From assembly GCA_017856455.1 (NCBI GenBank), contig JAFMEZ010000006.1:1-62917 (forward strand): a stretch of 62,917 bases of DNA, in the 5' to 3' direction. This document shows positions 45,965-54,785 of the stretch, piece after piece; the stretch's first letter is position 1, and each line of letters opens with the position of its first letter. The position numbers and the translations under genes were made by a program. A model generated the notes under the pieces. That model was not told where the DNA came from. It saw nothing but the letters and a program-made list of their open reading frames with translations, and did no database searches. Origin of the DNA: Parafilimonas sp. (lineage in GTDB: Bacteria; Bacteroidota; Bacteroidia; Chitinophagales; Chitinophagaceae).

Positions 45965-47335
45965 TCAATGCTGGTGCTTCTCTTGAAGTTTTTGGAACTC
46001 TTCTACGGTTACTTTTTTCTCTGAAGGTTTTGCCTGTGATGCAGCCCATGCAAGTACTTTAGAGCTGAATACACGCTGATATGCACTTTCTACTTGTTGT
46101 TTATCACCCATCATGCGCTCAACATAGCTGTCTAACCAGTCGAGATTGCCGCCCATGCTCATAGAGCCAAAATAACCCATCAATTGCTGACGGAGATTAT
46201 CCATTATTTCTTCACGACCAACTTGCAGTGACTGTTGAGTGCCAATTTCATTGCTTACCAGTGTCCAACGCAACTGATTGAGGAAGTTTGGAAAATCTTT
46301 TTCAATGGCTTCAGGCGTTTGTTCTTTTTCACCACTTGCCAGCAACCACTTCTTCAAGAATGTTTCTGGGAAGTCCATCTTGGTTTCTTCAGAGAGAATA
46401 TGAAAAATTTCATGTTCAAGCATATGTTGTGCCTGGTGTTTCCAATATCCCTCTATTTGTGATTTTATCTCTGCTTTGAAGGCTTCCTCTGTTTTTACTT
46501 CTTTTGCAGGTATTGCTTCTTTAAAGAAAGATTCATCCAACGCTCTTTTCTCAACGAAACCAATTTTTGTTATTTGCATAACAAAGTATTGATTCAAATC
46601 TTCTTTATTGTCTTTGTCTAGTCCCAAATCTTTTGCAAGCCAATCTCTTTCTTTGTCTTCAAAAGCTTTACCCACCTGCAATACAATTTGCTCATCTTTT
46701 TTCTTGCCCATCAATTCTTTTTGTGTCTTTGATGAGAAGTATTTGAGTAATAATGAATTTTCTTTTATCTCAGCACCTTCTTCTACAACTCCAGCCTTGT
46801 CTGACTTTTGGAAGGTTACATTTAAAATATCTTCTTCGTTGGTGATGGTTTCAGGTTCTGTGAGTTTTCCAAGACGCTGACGAAGTCTGTCAATTTCTTC
46901 GGTAATCATTTCATCTGTTGCATCAACAACATTTAAAGTTGTTTTAGATTTTACAAGGTCAGGGATACTGAATTCAGGTTTGAGTCCAATTTCAAAAGAG
47001 AATGTATAATCCTTTGGCTCAGTGTAATTGATTTGTGCAGCATCGTTGCTGTCTTCTGGAAGCGGCTGGCCCAAGTAAGAAATGTTCTCCTGCTGTAAAT
47101 ATTGCATCAATTCATTTTCGATTTTGCGCAATACTTCTTCAGTAAATACAGCAGCTCCATACATTTTTTTGATTACACCAGCAGGAACCATGCCTTTTCT
47201 GAATCCAGGAATATTTGCATTCTTTGCATATTTCTTTAATGCCGATTCATAAGTAGGATTGTAATCTGATGGAGATACAGTAACCTTGATTCTTTCGTGG
47301 AGTGGAGCGATAGGCTCCCTGCTGATTGTTGCCAT
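45965..47335 (-). CDS. tig: Trigger factor chaperone
   Basis: Ribosome-bound folding helper that meets nascent chains at the exit tunnel. 456 residues. The ribosome-docking signature is IPGFRKGMVPAGVIKKMYG near 43-61. The peptidyl-prolyl isomerase domain usual in the middle (about 150-245) is reduced: the segment DILNVTFQKSDKAGVVEEGAEIKENSL looks much changed from the FKBP type, as in many Bacteroidota. The C-terminal chaperone arms (about 250-430) contain SQIEGYWKHQAQHMLEHEIFHILSE. Placed 24 bases downstream of tRNA-Leu and before the clp genes. Confidence 0.93.
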   Translation of the reverse strand: MATISREPIAPLHERIKVTVSPSDYNPTYESALKKYAKNANIPGFRKGMVPAGVIKKMYGAAVFTEEVLRKIENELMQYLQQENISYLGQPLPEDSNDAAQINYTEPKDYTFSFEIGLKPEFSIPDLVKSKTTLNVVDATDEMITEEIDRLRQRLGKLTEPETITNEEDILNVTFQKSDKAGVVEEGAEIKENSLLLKYFSSKTQKELMGKKKDEQIVLQVGKAFEDKERDWLAKDLGLDKDNKEDLNQYFVMQITKIGFVEKRALDESFFKEAIPAKEVKTEEAFKAEIKSQIEGYWKHQAQHMLEHEIFHILSEETKMDFPETFLKKWLLASGEKEQTPEAIEKDFPNFLNQLRWTLVSNEIGTQQSLQVGREEIMDNLRQQLMGYFGSMSMGGNLDWLDSYVERMMGDKQQVESAYQRVFSSKVLAWAASQAKPSEKKVTVEEFQKLQEKHQH

Positions 47336-47359
47336 GTTCTAAATGATTTGGGAAAAGAG

Positions 47360-47441
47360 TGCGGGTGGAGGGACTCGAACCCCCATGCCTCACGGCACCA
47401 GATCCTAAGTCTGGCGTGTCTACCAATTTCACCACACCCGC
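47360..47441 (-). tRNA. tRNA-Leu (anticodon UAG)
   Basis: Cloverleaf on the minus strand: acceptor GCGGGTG pairs with CACCCGC, discriminator A; D-arm GGTAGACACGCC region; anticodon arm CCAGA-CTTAGGA-TCTGG with anticodon TAG; long variable arm (TGCCGTGAGGCAT) as in class II tRNAs; T-arm GGGGGTTCGAGTCCC. The CCA tail is not encoded. It reads leucine codon CUA (and by wobble others). It directly precedes tig and may share its transcript. Confidence 0.97.
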
Positions 47442-47481
47442 AAATTTATTAAGCTTGCAGCTGCTCTTTTCAACTGGGCTG

Positions 47482-47489
47482 CAAAGGTA
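47482..47489 (-). promoter_or_regulatory. Predicted -7 promoter element of tRNA-Leu / tig
   Basis: On the minus strand TACCTTTG fits TAnnTTTG, 40 bases upstream of the tRNA 5' end. A second match, TAAATTTG, overlaps the 5' end of the tRNA itself and is probably coincidental. No clear TTG at -33. Confidence 0.35.
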
Positions 47490-47530
47490 AACCTTTTGAT
47501 GGAAATAAAGGCATTAACACCCTTTTTCAG

Positions 47531-47538
47531 TAAATTTG
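47531..47538 (+). promoter_or_regulatory. Predicted -7 promoter element of relA/spoT
   Basis: TAAATTTG ends six bases before the ATG at 47545. Transcription would start at or next to the start codon, giving an essentially leaderless mRNA. The T-T-G inside the element is also the upstream alternative start of the frame (47536), which this reading would exclude. Confidence 0.42.
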
Positions 47539-47544
47539 AGATGC

Positions 47545-49782
47545 ATGAATTTTGTTGACAACGATATGGTATCTGCCCCTTATGCCCTTTCTGAACAGGA
47601 TGAGAACAAGGAGATTGTAAGACGTTACCGAGCCCTTTTAAGGGCCCTTAAGCCAAAATTGAAGACTGGCGATAAGCAACTCGTTCGTAATGCATTTGAA
47701 ATGGCTGTTGAAGCCCATAAAACCACACGCAGAAAAAGCGGGGAGCCCTATATTTTTCACCCTTTGGCAGTTGCTATGATATGTGTGGATGAAATCGGAC
47801 TGGGTGTGCGTTCAACAATCTGTGCACTTTTACACGATACCGTAGAAGATACCGATGTTATATTAGAGGATATTCAAAGGGAGTTTGGAAATGAGATGGC
47901 CAAGATTATTGACGGACTCACCAAAATTGCTACGGTAGTTGATAATAATACCACTCAACAGGCGGAGAATTTTAAAAAAATATTGCTAACACTTACTGAT
48001 GATCCTCGTGTAATATTGATCAAATTGGCTGATCGATTGCACAATATGAGAACATTAGATAGTATGAAGCGGGAGAAACAATTAAAAGTTTCTTCTGAAA
48101 CGGTATACGTTTACGCCCCACTTGCTCATCGCATGGGTTTGTACAATATCAAGACCGAGATGGAAGATCTGGCAATGAAATACATGGAACCAGATCATTA
48201 CAGAGATGTTGCACAAAAATTGGCGGAAACAAAACGTGAGCGCTCCAGATATATCAATGAATTCATCAAGCCTGTAAAAGAAAAGCTCGACGGAATTGGT
48301 TTGGTTTATGAGATCTATGGCCGACCAAAATCTATCCATTCCATCTGGAATAAGATGAAGAAAAAAAATGTTGCTTTTGAGGAGGTATATGACTTGTTTG
48401 CCATCAGGGTGATCATTGACTCTCCCCAAGAGCGTGAGAAGGAGAGTTGTTGGAAGGTATATTCAATTATCACCGATATGTACAATCCTTCACCAGAAAG
48501 ATTGCGCGATTGGCTGAGCAATCCCAAATCAAATGGATATGAGGCCTTGCACACCACAGTAATGGGTCCGCAAGGAAAATGGGTTGAAGTGCAAATCCGT
48601 TCCAAGCGCATGAATGAAATTGCCGAAAAAGGATTGGCCGCACATTGGAAGTACAAAGAAGGTGGAACTGAAGAGGATCGTTTCGATAAATGGTTTACAC
48701 AAATCAGAGAAGCACTTGGTGGAGATGATATCAGCTCAATAGATTTTTTGCAGGATTTCAAAACATCTTTTCTCGCCGAAGAAATTTATGTGTATACCCC
48801 CAAAGGTGATGTTAAAATGCTTCCTGTAAATTCTACAGCATTGGATTTTGCATTTACCATTCATAGTGCAATTGGATCTAAATGTATTGGTGCTAAAGTC
48901 AATCATAAGCTTGTTCCACTCAGTCAAAAACTTCGTAGTGGTGATCAAATTGAAATCATCACATCCAATAAGCAAAAGCCTCATGAAGATTGGCTGGGAT
49001 TTGTTGTGACGGCAAAAGCAAGAAATGCCATTAAGGATGTGTTGAAAGATGAAAAAAGAAAGGTTGCCGAAGATGGAAAATACTTTGCAGAAAAGAAGCT
49101 TCATGCAATGGGTGCGATCCTGTCGCCATACAATATTGACCTGCTGGTTGATTACTATAAAGTACAATCATCGCTTGATCTTTTTTATCGAATTGCCATC
49201 AAACAAATCGACTTAAAGGAGTTGAGTGAATTTGATGTAAAAGGGGATAAGCTGGAGTCAAGGAAAATTAAAAAAGAGGAGCTGCCTGCTGATGTTGTTT
49301 CAAAACAGGATCTGAAAAAAGATACAGAACTTATCATTTTTGGAGAAAGCAGCGATCGAATTGTTTATACCCTAGCCAATTGCTGCAAGCCAATTCCGGG
49401 GGATGATGTATTTGGATTTGTATCAAGTGGAAAGGGATTGATCATTCACAGAACCAATTGTCCAAATGCAACGCAATTGCTTTCCAGTTACGGACATCGT
49501 GTGGTCAAAACCAAATGGGCAAAAAACAAGGAGATTTCTTTCTTAACCGGACTTAAAATTATTGGATTGGATGATGTAGGGGTAATTCATAAAATTACCA
49601 ACCTCATTTCAGGTGAACTCAAGATCAATATCAATGCCATTACTGTGGAAGCTAAAGAAGGAATTTTTGAGGGGAATATCAAGCTTTACGTGCACGATAA
49701 GGAAGAACTGGATGAATTGATAGCAGAACTAAAGGTTCTGCCTGGAATTCAAAATGTTCAGCGGTATGATCTTGAATCTTAA
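47545..49782 (+). CDS. Bifunctional (p)ppGpp synthetase/hydrolase, RelA/SpoT family
   Basis: About 745 residues. HD hydrolase domain: YIFHPLAVAMICVDEIGL and LLHDTVEDTDV (near 90-100), with all metal ligands apparent. Synthetase: GRPKSIHSIWNKMKKKN and EVYDLFAIRVIID (near 255-290) then the YEALHTTVMGPQGKWVEVQIR block near 330-350. TGS domain (VYTPKGDVKMLPVNSTALDFAFTIHS), zinc-finger-like helix with LANCCKPIPGDDVFGF and C-terminal ACT domain (GVIHKITNLISGELKININAI). Both catalytic halves seem intact, so it should make and degrade (p)ppGpp. Start taken at ATG 47545 rather than TTG 47536. Seventy bases before purA, whose product is itself inhibited by ppGpp in other bacteria. Confidence 0.95.
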   Translation: MNFVDNDMVSAPYALSEQDENKEIVRRYRALLRALKPKLKTGDKQLVRNAFEMAVEAHKTTRRKSGEPYIFHPLAVAMICVDEIGLGVRSTICALLHDTVEDTDVILEDIQREFGNEMAKIIDGLTKIATVVDNNTTQQAENFKKILLTLTDDPRVILIKLADRLHNMRTLDSMKREKQLKVSSETVYVYAPLAHRMGLYNIKTEMEDLAMKYMEPDHYRDVAQKLAETKRERSRYINEFIKPVKEKLDGIGLVYEIYGRPKSIHSIWNKMKKKNVAFEEVYDLFAIRVIIDSPQEREKESCWKVYSIITDMYNPSPERLRDWLSNPKSNGYEALHTTVMGPQGKWVEVQIRSKRMNEIAEKGLAAHWKYKEGGTEEDRFDKWFTQIREALGGDDISSIDFLQDFKTSFLAEEIYVYTPKGDVKMLPVNSTALDFAFTIHSAIGSKCIGAKVNHKLVPLSQKLRSGDQIEIITSNKQKPHEDWLGFVVTAKARNAIKDVLKDEKRKVAEDGKYFAEKKLHAMGAILSPYNIDLLVDYYKVQSSLDLFYRIAIKQIDLKELSEFDVKGDKLESRKIKKEELPADVVSKQDLKKDTELIIFGESSDRIVYTLANCCKPIPGDDVFGFVSSGKGLIIHRTNCPNATQLLSSYGHRVVKTKWAKNKEISFLTGLKIIGLDDVGVIHKITNLISGELKININAITVEAKEGIFEGNIKLYVHDKEELDELIAELKVLPGIQNVQRYDLES

Positions 49783-49852
49783 TGAGGATATTTATATTTC
49801 TGCCTTACAATGCATTGGCATAAATTCGCGACTTAAACATTTCTGATTTATT

Positions 49853-51115
49853 ATGGTTGATGTTTTATTAGGACTTCAATGGGGCGATGAAGGCAAAGGA
49901 AAAATTGTTGATTTTTTTGCGCCACAATATGATATTATCGCAAGGTTTCAGGGTGGTCCAAATGCTGGACATACTTTATATGTTGGTGGACAAAAAATTG
50001 TACTTCATCAGATTCCATCCGGAATTTTTCATGAGAACACTACTAACCTTATTGGAAATGGTGTAGTATTAGATGCTGTCACTTTGAAAAAAGAATATGA
50101 AAAAGTTGCTGCCTTTGGTGTGGATGGAAAGAAAAACTTATTCATATCTGAACGTACCCATCTGATCTTGCCAACCCACAGAGCACTCGACAAGGCCTCA
50201 GAGATGTCTAAAGGAAATGAAAAAATTGGCTCAACCCTGAAAGGTATTGGTCCCGCGTACATGGACAAAACTGGTAGAAATGGATTACGGGTTGGTGACT
50301 TATTGGATAAAAATTTTACAACACAATACATTAAACTTCGTTTGAAGCATCAACGATTGTTGGATTCATTTGGATTTAATGAAGATATCAGTGAATGGGA
50401 AGAAGAATTTTTCGAAGCCATTGAGTTCATGCGCACACTTAAGATTGTCAATGGAGAATATTTTATCAACGAAAAAATATCTTCTGGTAAGAAAGTACTT
50501 GCTGAAGGTGCTCAGGGTAGTATGTTGGATGTTGATTTTGGAACATTCCCATTTGTGACATCATCAAATACAATTTCTGCAGGTGTTTGCACAGGATTAG
50601 GTGTTGCACCTCAGAAAATAAAAGATGTAATTGGTGTTTCTAAGGCATATTGCACAAGAGTAGGAAGCGGACCTTTCCCAACTGAATTACATGACGATAC
50701 AGGTGAGCGTTTGAGAAAAATTGGTAATGAATTTGGGGCAACTACAGGTAGACCCCGTCGTTGTGGATGGATTGATTTAGTAGCGTTACATTTCGCGTGT
50801 ATGGTTAATGGCGTTACAAAAATTGTAATGACCAAGTCGGACGTTTTGGATGCTTTTGAGGAATTGTCAGTTTGTACAAGCTACGGCATTGATGGCAAGG
50901 AAGAAAAAGCTGTTCCATATCAATTGAATAAAGTGAATATCCAGCCTACGTATAAGAATTTTAAAGGTTGGATTACGGATATCTCTAAACTTAAAAATCA
51001 TGCAGATTTACCTGCTGAAATGAAGGGTTATATAGAATTTATCAATCAATATTTAGGTGTTCCAATCACACATATATCAAACGGACCGGAAAGAGATCAA
51101 TTGATCACTGTTTAA
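49853..51115 (+). CDS. purA: Adenylosuccinate synthetase
   Basis: Makes adenylosuccinate from IMP, aspartate and GTP, the first committed step to AMP. 420 residues. GTP loop LQWGDEGKGKIVD (near 8-20), NAGHTLYVGG (near 38-47), the IMP site QGSMLDVDFGTFPFVTSSNT (near 223), the STTGRPRRCGW-like GATTGRPRRCGWID (near 298) and the guanine-specific VMTKSDVLD near 326 are all present. It follows relA/spoT on the same strand, with a possible AT-rich terminator 6 bases after the stop. Confidence 0.97.
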   Translation: MVDVLLGLQWGDEGKGKIVDFFAPQYDIIARFQGGPNAGHTLYVGGQKIVLHQIPSGIFHENTTNLIGNGVVLDAVTLKKEYEKVAAFGVDGKKNLFISERTHLILPTHRALDKASEMSKGNEKIGSTLKGIGPAYMDKTGRNGLRVGDLLDKNFTTQYIKLRLKHQRLLDSFGFNEDISEWEEEFFEAIEFMRTLKIVNGEYFINEKISSGKKVLAEGAQGSMLDVDFGTFPFVTSSNTISAGVCTGLGVAPQKIKDVIGVSKAYCTRVGSGPFPTELHDDTGERLRKIGNEFGATTGRPRRCGWIDLVALHFACMVNGVTKIVMTKSDVLDAFEELSVCTSYGIDGKEEKAVPYQLNKVNIQPTYKNFKGWITDISKLKNHADLPAEMKGYIEFINQYLGVPITHISNGPERDQLITV

Positions 51116-51121
51116 TCATTG

Positions 51122-51141
51122 ATATTTTTCCAGAAAAATAT
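51122..51141 (+). terminator. Possible AT-rich terminator of purA
   Basis: ATATTTTT and AAAAATAT form a perfect 8-base stem around the loop CCAG, followed by TTTT. The stem has no GC pair, so its strength is doubtful; the position just after the purA stop supports it. Confidence 0.4.
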
Positions 51142-51204
51142 TTTTAAAATATTTGGTGAAATAAAAAAGTCTCAGAAATTTTACATTGAAATTTCTTGTT
51201 GATT

Positions 51205-51591
51205 ATGGCAAAGTCAGAAAACGAAAAAAAGGTAGCTAAAAAAATTACTGGTGAATCTTCTTCCAAAACCAGTAAACCTGCTTCCAAATCGAAGAAGCGT
51301 GATGAGGATGATGATTTTGATGAAGAGGATGATAAGCCTCTGAAAAAATCAGCAAGTCGCGATGAAGATGATGACATTGAAGATGTTGATGATGATTGGG
51401 AAAAAGTTGAGGATGATGAAAATTGGGATCCAGACTTTGACGAGTTCGATATTCCAAAATCCAAGACTAAAAAATCTGGTGGCAAGAAGGCATCTGATGA
51501 TGACGATTTAGGCATCGATGATGAATTCAAAGATTTGGGCTTTGATGATTATGGAAGTGGCGGTGGATTTGACGAAGAAGACGACTTCTAA
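51205..51591 (+). CDS. Highly acidic low-complexity protein of unknown function
   Basis: 128 residues from the ATG at 51205 (frame extends to 51196). The first 35 residues are rich in Lys and Ser; the rest is dominated by Asp and Glu (for example DEDDDFDEEDD), with aromatic residues at intervals (DDWEKVED, DENWDPDFDEFDI) and a Gly-rich end GSGGGFDEEDDF. It is likely disordered and cytoplasmic. The regular coding pattern, AAA/GAT codon use and its own spacing from purA suggest a real gene; similar acidic proteins occur in related genomes without function. It may bind basic partners or metal ions, which is a guess only. Confidence 0.7.
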   Translation: MAKSENEKKVAKKITGESSSKTSKPASKSKKRDEDDDFDEEDDKPLKKSASRDEDDDIEDVDDDWEKVEDDENWDPDFDEFDIPKSKTKKSGGKKASDDDDLGIDDEFKDLGFDDYGSGGGFDEEDDF

Positions 51592-52596
51592 TTATTTTTT
51601 CACTGTTTTTTTCTTTTCCACTTTTTTGTTCTCAATCTGCTTCTTGTCTATTGATGGTGACGGAAACCCTTCTGGCAGATTTTTTCCTTCTTCCATGAAA
51701 TGAAGTACTGAACGTTTTAGCATCAATTCTTGCTGAGCATGAAACAGTGGTATCTTTTCTTTTGGAATTCTGAGTTGAAAAAATTCAGCTGATACCTTTT
51801 CATTAAAGTTTGGGTTCCATTTGTTGAAATCAGTAATTTTTATTTCGAGCACCTCTGCAATTGTGCTTGCGTCATATCTTCCTGATATGTTAATGCTATC
51901 TAGTTTGCTGATCTCCGCTGAACTTAAAACAGGTTTATCTGTCGTTGATGTTTTTCCAGTTGTTTCACTGCCTTGACCCTCGAAGATATAATGTGTGGCA
52001 ATAAATTTCTTAACGTGATTCCTTGATTCAGCCGGCAAATCTTGTTGAATATCCCAGAAATTTTTTTTGTCATTTCTCTTGATGATATTATCAAGACGGG
52101 CTGGCCCACCATTGTATGCAGCAACAACCAATAGCCAGTCGCCCAACTGTTCATATAAAATTGAAAGAAATCTTGCAGCGGCATGGGTGCTTTTGGTCAG
52201 ATCGGTTCTATCATCTCTTGTTTTGGTTACTGTCAATCCCAAATCTCTCGCAGTACCAGGCATCAATTGCCATGGGCCAACTGCTCCAGCAGATGACAAT
52301 GCAGTTGTCTTTAAATCTGATTCGATTACTGCCAGGTATTTCAAGGACGTGGGCAGATGATATCTTTTCAGAATATTTTCAATGGCGATAAAATAGGGGG
52401 TACCCCAAGATTTCATTTTGGTTAAACGTTCCTGATGAATAGCCAAATAATCCTTTACAAATCCAACTGCTCTGGGATTGAGCTCGTCCCATGCAATATT
52501 TTGTTTAATCAACGTGTCAGCTGGAGAAAATGTTTCCCCATTGCTTTGAAAATGGATTTGGGTTAGCAATAGCAGAATTGAAATAAACTTGTGCAT
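51592..52596 (-). CDS. Lytic murein transglycosylase (SLT domain)
   Basis: 334 residues with a signal peptide (about 1-19). The SLT core (about 70-215) has the catalytic glutamate in AVIESDLKTTALSSAGAVGPWQLMPGTARDLGL and the AAYNGGPARLDNII motif. The family cleaves glycan strands to 1,6-anhydroMurNAc ends, the sugar recycled by AnmK elsewhere in this window. The C-terminal part (ISGRYDASTIAEVLEIKITDFNKWNPNF) resembles a LysM-like binding module. The C-terminus is very lysine rich. Convergent with the acidic protein gene with no gap, and 2 bases after gatA. Confidence 0.91.
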   Translation of the reverse strand: MHKFISILLLLTQIHFQSNGETFSPADTLIKQNIAWDELNPRAVGFVKDYLAIHQERLTKMKSWGTPYFIAIENILKRYHLPTSLKYLAVIESDLKTTALSSAGAVGPWQLMPGTARDLGLTVTKTRDDRTDLTKSTHAAARFLSILYEQLGDWLLVVAAYNGGPARLDNIIKRNDKKNFWDIQQDLPAESRNHVKKFIATHYIFEGQGSETTGKTSTTDKPVLSSAEISKLDSINISGRYDASTIAEVLEIKITDFNKWNPNFNEKVSAEFFQLRIPKEKIPLFHAQQELMLKRSVLHFMEEGKNLPEGFPSPSIDKKQIENKKVEKKKTVKK

Positions 52597-52597
52597 A

Positions 52598-54028
52598 TCA
52601 ATGTTTATTCATCATCAAGTTCGAGAATTGGAGCAATTTACCTTCTTCCATTTTATTGCCAAGGACTTGTAAGCCAAATGGCATACCATTGGAATGCTTG
52701 AAAAGTGGAAGACTGATGCCAGCTATGCCAGCGAGATTTGCATAGACAGTATACAAATCCCCTAAAAACATTTCTACAGCGTCATTACTCTTTTCTCCAA
52801 ATTTAAAAGCGGTACTAGGCGTTGTTGGCATGATGATGAGATCGTATTCTTTGAATATTTCCTTTGTTTTGTCAGCTATTAGTCCTCTTACTTGTTGTGC
52901 TTTAGCATAATATGCCTCGTAATAACCTGTACTCAATACGAATGTGCCAAGCATAATCCTTCTTTTCACCTCTTTGCCAAAACCTTGTGACCTTGATTTT
53001 TTATAAAGTGCATTTAAATCATCCAAAGGTTCAGCTGATCTGTATCCAAATTTAACTCCATCATACCTTGATAAATTCGATGAAGCTTCCGCAGTGGTAA
53101 GAATGTAATAAGCAGGAACAATATAATCTAGGTATTCAAAATTCACTGGTTCAACGCTATGACCATTTGATTGAAGCTCTTGAATTTTTTTTTCAATATT
53201 TTCTCTGATCTCTTTATCCAATGAAGGATGTTGAAGACACTCTGGAAAGTATGCTATTTTAAATGTTGACTGTTGATGAATGATATTACTATAATCTGGA
53301 ACTGGCGCTTCACTGCATGTACTGTCAAATTCATCCTCACCAGCGATTACATTCAGAACAGTTGCAGCATCTTCGATGTTTTGGGAGAAGATACCAATTT
53401 GATCAAATGAAGATGCATATGCTAATAATCCATATCTTGAAACCCTTCCATACCCTGGTTTCAGTCCAACGATACCACAAAAATCAGCAGGTTGCCTAAC
53501 AGAACCTCCTGTATCTGATCCCAAACTAACCATACACATTCCTGCTTGAACTGCAACAGCGGAGCCACCGGAAGAACCCCCAGGAACTCGACTTTCATCA
53601 AGTGCGTTCAATACTTTGCCATGTGCAGAATGTTCATTGGATGACCCCATTGCAAATTCATCACAGTTTAAATTTCCTATGATAATTGCATCCTGGTCCA
53701 GTAATTTTTGGATTGCAGTTGCATTGTAAATGGCAGTATAATTTTCTAAGATTTTAGATGCCGCACCTACATGGTGGTCTTTGTAGCAAAGCACGTCTTT
53801 GACTCCGATTACTACACCATAGAGCTTACCCCAAGTGTCGGGGTTATTTATTTTTTTGTCGAGCGAACTTGCTTTTTCCAATGCTTCAGCAGCAAAAACT
53901 TCAATGAATGCATTGAGGTGTTTTTTCTCTTCAATTTTTTTTAGGTATGCCGTTACGACGTCAGTACAGGTAAGTTCACCGCACGACAATTTGTTTCGGA
54001 GCTCCGATATTGAAGTATGAGTATACAA
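52598..54028 (-). CDS. gatA: Glutamyl-tRNA(Gln) amidotransferase subunit A
   Basis: Amidase subunit of GatCAB, releasing ammonia from glutamine to convert Glu-tRNA(Gln) or Asp-tRNA(Asn). 476 residues. Catalytic Lys in VIGVKDVLCY (near 73), the amidase signature with cis-Ser and nucleophile Ser in GGSSGGSAVAVQAGMCMVSLGSDTGGSVRQPADFCG (near 150-185), and GLKPGYGRVSRYGLLAYASSFDQIG. gatB and gatC are not in this window. Two bases before the transglycosylase gene and 16 after tatA. Confidence 0.95.
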   Translation of the reverse strand: MYTHTSISELRNKLSCGELTCTDVVTAYLKKIEEKKHLNAFIEVFAAEALEKASSLDKKINNPDTWGKLYGVVIGVKDVLCYKDHHVGAASKILENYTAIYNATAIQKLLDQDAIIIGNLNCDEFAMGSSNEHSAHGKVLNALDESRVPGGSSGGSAVAVQAGMCMVSLGSDTGGSVRQPADFCGIVGLKPGYGRVSRYGLLAYASSFDQIGIFSQNIEDAATVLNVIAGEDEFDSTCSEAPVPDYSNIIHQQSTFKIAYFPECLQHPSLDKEIRENIEKKIQELQSNGHSVEPVNFEYLDYIVPAYYILTTAEASSNLSRYDGVKFGYRSAEPLDDLNALYKKSRSQGFGKEVKRRIMLGTFVLSTGYYEAYYAKAQQVRGLIADKTKEIFKEYDLIIMPTTPSTAFKFGEKSNDAVEMFLGDLYTVYANLAGIAGISLPLFKHSNGMPFGLQVLGNKMEEGKLLQFSNLMMNKH

Positions 54029-54044
54029 ACTTGTTGGAGGAAAA

Positions 54045-54260
54045 TTAATTCGATTGCTGAGAGTCTTTCTCTTTCATGCCGTCTTCAATTTCCTTCTTCA
54101 CATTAGACTTTGCATCATTAAATTCTCTGATACCTTTTCCAAGTCCGCGCATGAATTCAGGTATTTTACGGCCACCGAAAAGTATCAGTACAGCCAGAAT
54201 AATAAAAATCCACTCAGAACCTCCAGGCATTGCGAGCAAAAAATCGCTATGGAACATCAT
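54045..54260 (-). CDS. tatA: Sec-independent (Tat) translocase subunit TatA/TatE
   Basis: 71 residues: a short N-terminus, one hydrophobic span (SEWIFIILAVLILFGG, near 15-30), then the amphipathic helix RKIPEFMRGLGKGIREFNDAKSNVKKEI and a charged end. PGG/GGRK junction and length match TatA. It multimerises to move folded proteins across the inner membrane. TatC is not in this window. The start could be the third or first Met; MPGGSEW at residue 11 is the usual family start. At least one likely Tat cargo, the TIM barrel protein at 20199-21107, is present. Confidence 0.92.
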   Translation of the reverse strand: MMFHSDFLLAMPGGSEWIFIILAVLILFGGRKIPEFMRGLGKGIREFNDAKSNVKKEIEDGMKEKDSQQSN

Positions 54261-54325
54261 AATCTTTTGTTTTTGATCAATAACAAATGTAATGTTTTTT
54301 TATGCTATTATTTTGGGCAAACAGC

Positions 54326-54353
54326 ATAAAAAATCCCGCCGGTGGGCGGGATT
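54326..54353 (-). terminator. Intrinsic terminator of rplS
   Basis: AATCCCGCC and GGCGGGATT form a 9-base GC-rich stem around GGT-like loop bases; on the minus strand it is followed by a T6 run. It lies 22 bases after the rplS stop and before tatA, so tatA probably has its own promoter or is reached by readthrough. Confidence 0.88.
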
Positions 54354-54374
54354 AACAGAATATTGTAAATGAGT

Positions 54375-54734
54375 TTATTTGACTCTTTTTTCCTTGATCC
54401 TTGCGCTCTTACCGCTTCTTGTTCTCAAGAAGTACAGTTTAGCCCTGCGAACCTTACCTGTTTTATTCAAGACAATAGATTCGATATTTGGGGAAGAAAC
54501 TGGGAAAGTTCTTTCTACACCCACACCATCAGAAATTTTTCTTACAGTGAAAGTGGCTGTGCTTCCTTGTCCCTGGCGCTTGATTACATCACCTTTGAAA
54601 CTCTGGATTCTTTCTTTGTTTCCCTCGATAATTTTATAATTAACAGTGATATTGTCACCTGCTTTGAAAGAAGGATGATTTGCTTTTGGAGTCAACTGCT
54701 CATGTACAAACGCGATAGCTTGATTCATAACCAA
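54375..54734 (-). CDS. rplS: 50S ribosomal protein L19
   Basis: Small basic protein at the subunit interface of the ribosome. 119 residues. [65 protein letters not shown] is the standard core, and [26 protein letters not shown] the basic C-terminus. It has its own terminator. Confidence 0.97.
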   Translation of the reverse strand: MVMNQAIAFVHEQLTPKANHPSFKAGDNITVNYKIIEGNKERIQSFKGDVIKRQGQGSTATFTVRKISDGVGVERTFPVSSPNIESIVLNKTGKVRRAKLYFLRTRSGKSARIKEKRVK

Positions 54735-54785
54735 AAATTTTGGACGGCAAAGTTAAGGAAATAGGGGTTCATGGCAAAATCATGT

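Noticed and set aside
47434-47441. TAAATTTG overlapping the tRNA-Leu 5' end as a promoter
   Set aside because: Transcription would start inside the mature tRNA; the element at 47482-47489 is better placed.
54369-54764. 131-residue plus-strand frame across rplS
   Set aside because: Antisense to the highly conserved L19 gene and its terminator; a mirror of its lysine/arginine codons.
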